From an uncultured Caryophanales bacterium (GTDB lineage: Bacteria > Bacillota_I > Bacilli_A > Izemoplasmatales > Hujiaoplasmataceae), in NCBI GenBank assembly GCA_937958685.1, contig CALGNF010000090.1, positions 1 through 8,535 of the forward strand: a stretch of DNA of 8,535 bases. Reading direction: 5' to 3'. Numbering within the stretch: the stretch's first letter is position 1; the number at the start of each line of letters is the position of its first letter. The position numbers were made by a program, and so were the translations under genes. Shown in pieces: positions 6,756-8,535 of the stretch. Under the pieces are notes generated by a model. That model had not been told where the DNA came from. It worked only from the letters and a program-made list of their open reading frames with translations, and ran no database searches.

Positions 6756-7760
6756 ATGAGCTTATTGGAAATCAAGAATCTGCATACTTATTTCACCACC
6801 AAGCGCGGTTTGATCAAAGCGGCTTATGGTGTGTCGCTCAAAGTTGAGGAAGGCAAGACCCTTGGCATCGTCGGCGAATCCGGCAGCGGCAAGAGCGTCA
6901 CGGCGATGAGCATTCTGAAACTGTTTGAAAACAACCAACGGATCCATGAAGGCGAGATTTGGTTTGAAGGCAAGAAAATCTCCGAATACACCGACGATGA
7001 ACTGCGGAAGATCCGCGGCAACCGGATTTCGGTTATTTTCCAAGAACCGATGACCAGCCTCAATCCCGTCCTCACTGTCAAAAAACAACTTTCCGAAGTT
7101 CTGATGCTCCATCAGAACATGAACAAGGAAGAAGCCTACAACCGAACCGTTGAATTGCTCACCGAAGTCGGCATTTCCAACGCCGACAAGATCGCCAATG
7201 CCTACTCCTTCCAACTTTCAGGCGGAATGAGCCAACGCGTGATGATCGCCATGGCGCTGGCGTGCCGGCCGAAGCTGCTGATTGCCGACGAGCCGACCAC
7301 TGCGCTTGATGTCACCATCCAGGCGCAGATCTTGAAATTGATGAACGATCTCAAACACGAGCTCGGAACTTCGATCATTTTCGTCACTCACGACCTTGGC
7401 GTCATCAACGAAATGGCCGATGATGTCGTTGTCATGTACTGCGGACAGGTTGTTGAAAGCACGACCGCCAAAGTGATTTTCGGTCAAAAATCAGCTTACA
7501 TGCATCCGTATACGGAAGGATTGATGCTCTCGATCCCCCGTTTGAGCGATGCCAAAGGCCGGAAACTCGAAGTTATCCCGGGTGTTGTTCCCCATCCGCT
7601 CGATCTGCCGGTCGGCTGCAAGTTTGCTCCCCGGTGCAAATACGCGACCGAGAAATGCAAACAGGAAGAACCAGACTATCTAGAAGTGGAACCCGGACAC
7701 TTTGTCCGGTGCTTCTACCCGAAAAACGAGGTGCGGCGCAGTGGCAAACACGAAAATTAG
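6756..7760 (+). CDS. oppD: Peptide ABC transporter ATP-binding protein OppD/DppD
   Basis: Cytoplasmic ATPase subunit of 334 residues, normal for OppD/DppD. Motifs in order: Walker A GESGSGKS (40-47), Q-loop Gln96 in [15 protein letters not shown] signature LSGGMSQR (154-161), Walker B LLIADEP with Glu179 (174-180), D-loop TALD (182-185), and the H-loop His212 in FVTHDLG. The C-terminal oligopeptide-transporter extension has four cysteines, C288-x5-C294-x6-C301-x17-C319. This matches the motif that binds a [4Fe-4S] cluster in characterised DppD/OppD proteins; cluster binding here is inferred. I chose ATG 6756, which has AGGTG 6 nt upstream, over the in-frame GTG at 6747 that abuts the oppC stop. 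The end overlaps oppF by 20 bp, suggesting translational coupling. Confidence 0.96.
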   Translation: MSLLEIKNLHTYFTTKRGLIKAAYGVSLKVEEGKTLGIVGESGSGKSVTAMSILKLFENNQRIHEGEIWFEGKKISEYTDDELRKIRGNRISVIFQEPMTSLNPVLTVKKQLSEVLMLHQNMNKEEAYNRTVELLTEVGISNADKIANAYSFQLSGGMSQRVMIAMALACRPKLLIADEPTTALDVTIQAQILKLMNDLKHELGTSIIFVTHDLGVINEMADDVVVMYCGQVVESTTAKVIFGQKSAYMHPYTEGLMLSIPRLSDAKGRKLEVIPGVVPHPLDLPVGCKFAPRCKYATEKCKQEEPDYLEVEPGHFVRCFYPKNEVRRSGKHEN

Positions 7761-8491
7761 GCAACCGTTGATCAAAGTCAGGGAACTGAAAAAGTATTTC
7801 CCGCTCAAGAAGAACACCCTCCTTGACCGCAAGCAGATCTATGTCCGCGCCGTCGAAGACATCAACATGACCATCTTTGAGGGCGAAACCTTCGGCCTTG
7901 TCGGCGAAAGCGGCTGCGGCAAATCCACGCTGGGACGCGTCATCCTGCAACTTTACGAGCCCACAAGCGGCAGCGCCGTTTACTTCGGACCGATTTTCAA
8001 GACGATGTCGCTCGATTATATCGTCAAGGAAATCAAGATGTTGCCGCAATATCAGGAAAAAGCACGGAACACCCATCAAAAAGCGCTTTTCATCGACACC
8101 AAGATAACCGCCTGCGAAAAAGCGCTTGGGGAACTGCAGACAGTCTGCACCGGGATTGACAAAGGCTGCAAGGAAGCTGAAACAGCGCAAAAAAAGTACG
8201 ATTCCCTCAGCAAGAGACTGCTCAGGCTCCAGGAAGCCGCGCTGAACAAGCGCAAACAAGCCTCGCGTTACCTCCGCCATGGCTCCCGGATGATCGGCAG
8301 TCTGATCCTCTCGGCGAACCTTGACGAGATCGTCGACTTGCTGCTCGAAGCCAGTACCTTGGTCAAGCACAACCGCGAGATCCCCCTCGCCTTGGGTGAA
8401 AAATATCCCGAGGGCTTCTCCCCCGAGCTCATCAAGTTGTTCGAAAAGATCAAAAGTTATCGCGGCAAGAACTATCTGCCACTTACCGAGC
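7741..8491 (+). CDS. oppF: Peptide ABC transporter ATP-binding protein OppF, 3' end missing, with large insertion
   Basis: Second ATPase of the importer; the first 250 complete codons are present and the rest is missing. The start is GTG at 7741, with GAGGTG 7 nt upstream (7728-7733), inside the end of oppD. The N terminus is typical Opp[16 protein letters not shown] (10-24), [15 protein letters not shown] (52-66, Walker A 55-62) and LYEPTSG (71-77). A canonical OppF would reach its Q-loop (QDPYxSLNPR-like) about 30-40 residues later. Here residues about 85-250 are instead a charged, helix-rich segment with coiled-coil character (about 105-175, e.g. [20 protein letters not shown]), and no Q-loop, signature or Walker B appears before the sequence ends. 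As I recall, mycoplasma OppF proteins are also much larger than the E. coli protein, so this may be a related insertion. The reading frame continues into adapter to a TGA at 8512-8514, adding the artefactual tail IGRAHV; the stop is not real. Confidence 0.92.
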
Positions 8492-8535
8492 AGATCGGAA
8501 GAGCACACGTCTGAACTCCAGTCACCGAATACGAT
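8492..8535 (+). other. Illumina adapter read-through plus index (not genomic)
   Basis: From 8492 the sequence matches the TruSeq read-1 3' adapter, beginning AGATCGGAAGAGCACACGTC and running without mismatch to GTCAC at 8525. It is followed by an 8-base segment CGAATACG (8526-8533) in the index position, then AT, the first two bases of the next fixed adapter part. Translated, it gives the well-known artefact ends IGRAHV (plus strand) and MCSSDL (minus strand). Genomic sequence therefore stops at 8491. Confidence 0.98.

Noticed and set aside
7702..7740. TTG start for OppF within oppD
   Set aside because: The extra 13 residues are oppD read in another frame, and GTG 7741 has GAGGTG at 7-nt spacing.
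7573..8508. 311-codon minus-strand ORF starting MCSSDL
   Set aside because: It starts inside the adapter and runs antisense to oppF and oppD. MCSSDL is a known adapter translation artefact.
1..8535. CRISPR array, tRNA, rRNA, IS element or phage genes
   Set aside because: Looked for on both strands; no regularly spaced repeats, cloverleafs, terminal inverted repeats with a transposase, or phage proteins were seen.

Overview
This window looks like a chromosomal fragment, probably one end of a metagenome-type contig, from a Gram-positive-like bacterium with secreted lipoproteins. Both exported proteins have a lipobox cysteine followed by a Thr-rich spacer, there is no sign of an outer membrane, TGA is used as a stop, and Shine-Dalgarno sites are strong. 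With the enlarged OppF, this points to the Bacillota/Mollicutes-related groups that keep the standard code (Izemoplasmatales- or Acholeplasma-like). The assignment is by impression, not by a search.

Layout: positions 1-56 are the tail of an intergenic region and begin with what looks like half of an intrinsic terminator. Positions 57-1343 (minus strand) encode a lipoprotein with a Thr-rich stalk, an Ig-like domain and an endonuclease I (EndA/NucM-type) domain. Positions 1344-1840 are a divergent intergenic region with a probable nuclease promoter, a near-consensus promoter for the transporter operon, and some small hairpins. Positions 1841 to the end, all on the plus strand, form an oligopeptide/dipeptide ABC importer operon in the order oppA-oppB-oppC-oppD-oppF. 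A strong hairpin lies between oppA and oppB, and the genes downstream of it are spaced by about 10 bp or overlap. The window ends inside oppF.

The operon order is ordinary but three of its proteins are not. (1) The OppA-like binding protein has its family-5 domain in circularly permuted order: the block normally at the N terminus (about residues 515-636) follows the block normally at the C terminus, and together they make one complete domain. (2) The OppC permease is about twice the usual length because a seven-repeat RCC1-type beta-propeller (about residues 103-396) sits in the first external loop, between TM1 and the conserved LGTDEAGRD motif. (3) OppF has a helical, coiled-coil-like insertion of at least about 160 residues between its Walker A motif and its Q-loop. 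OppB and OppD look canonical, and OppD carries the C-terminal cysteine motif. Together the genes suggest a cell that degrades extracellular nucleic acid and imports peptides, with an importer remodelled on its outer face.

Data quality: the last 44 bases (8492-8535) are not genomic. They are Illumina adapter sequence plus what looks like an 8-base index, so the apparent OppF C terminus is an artefact.
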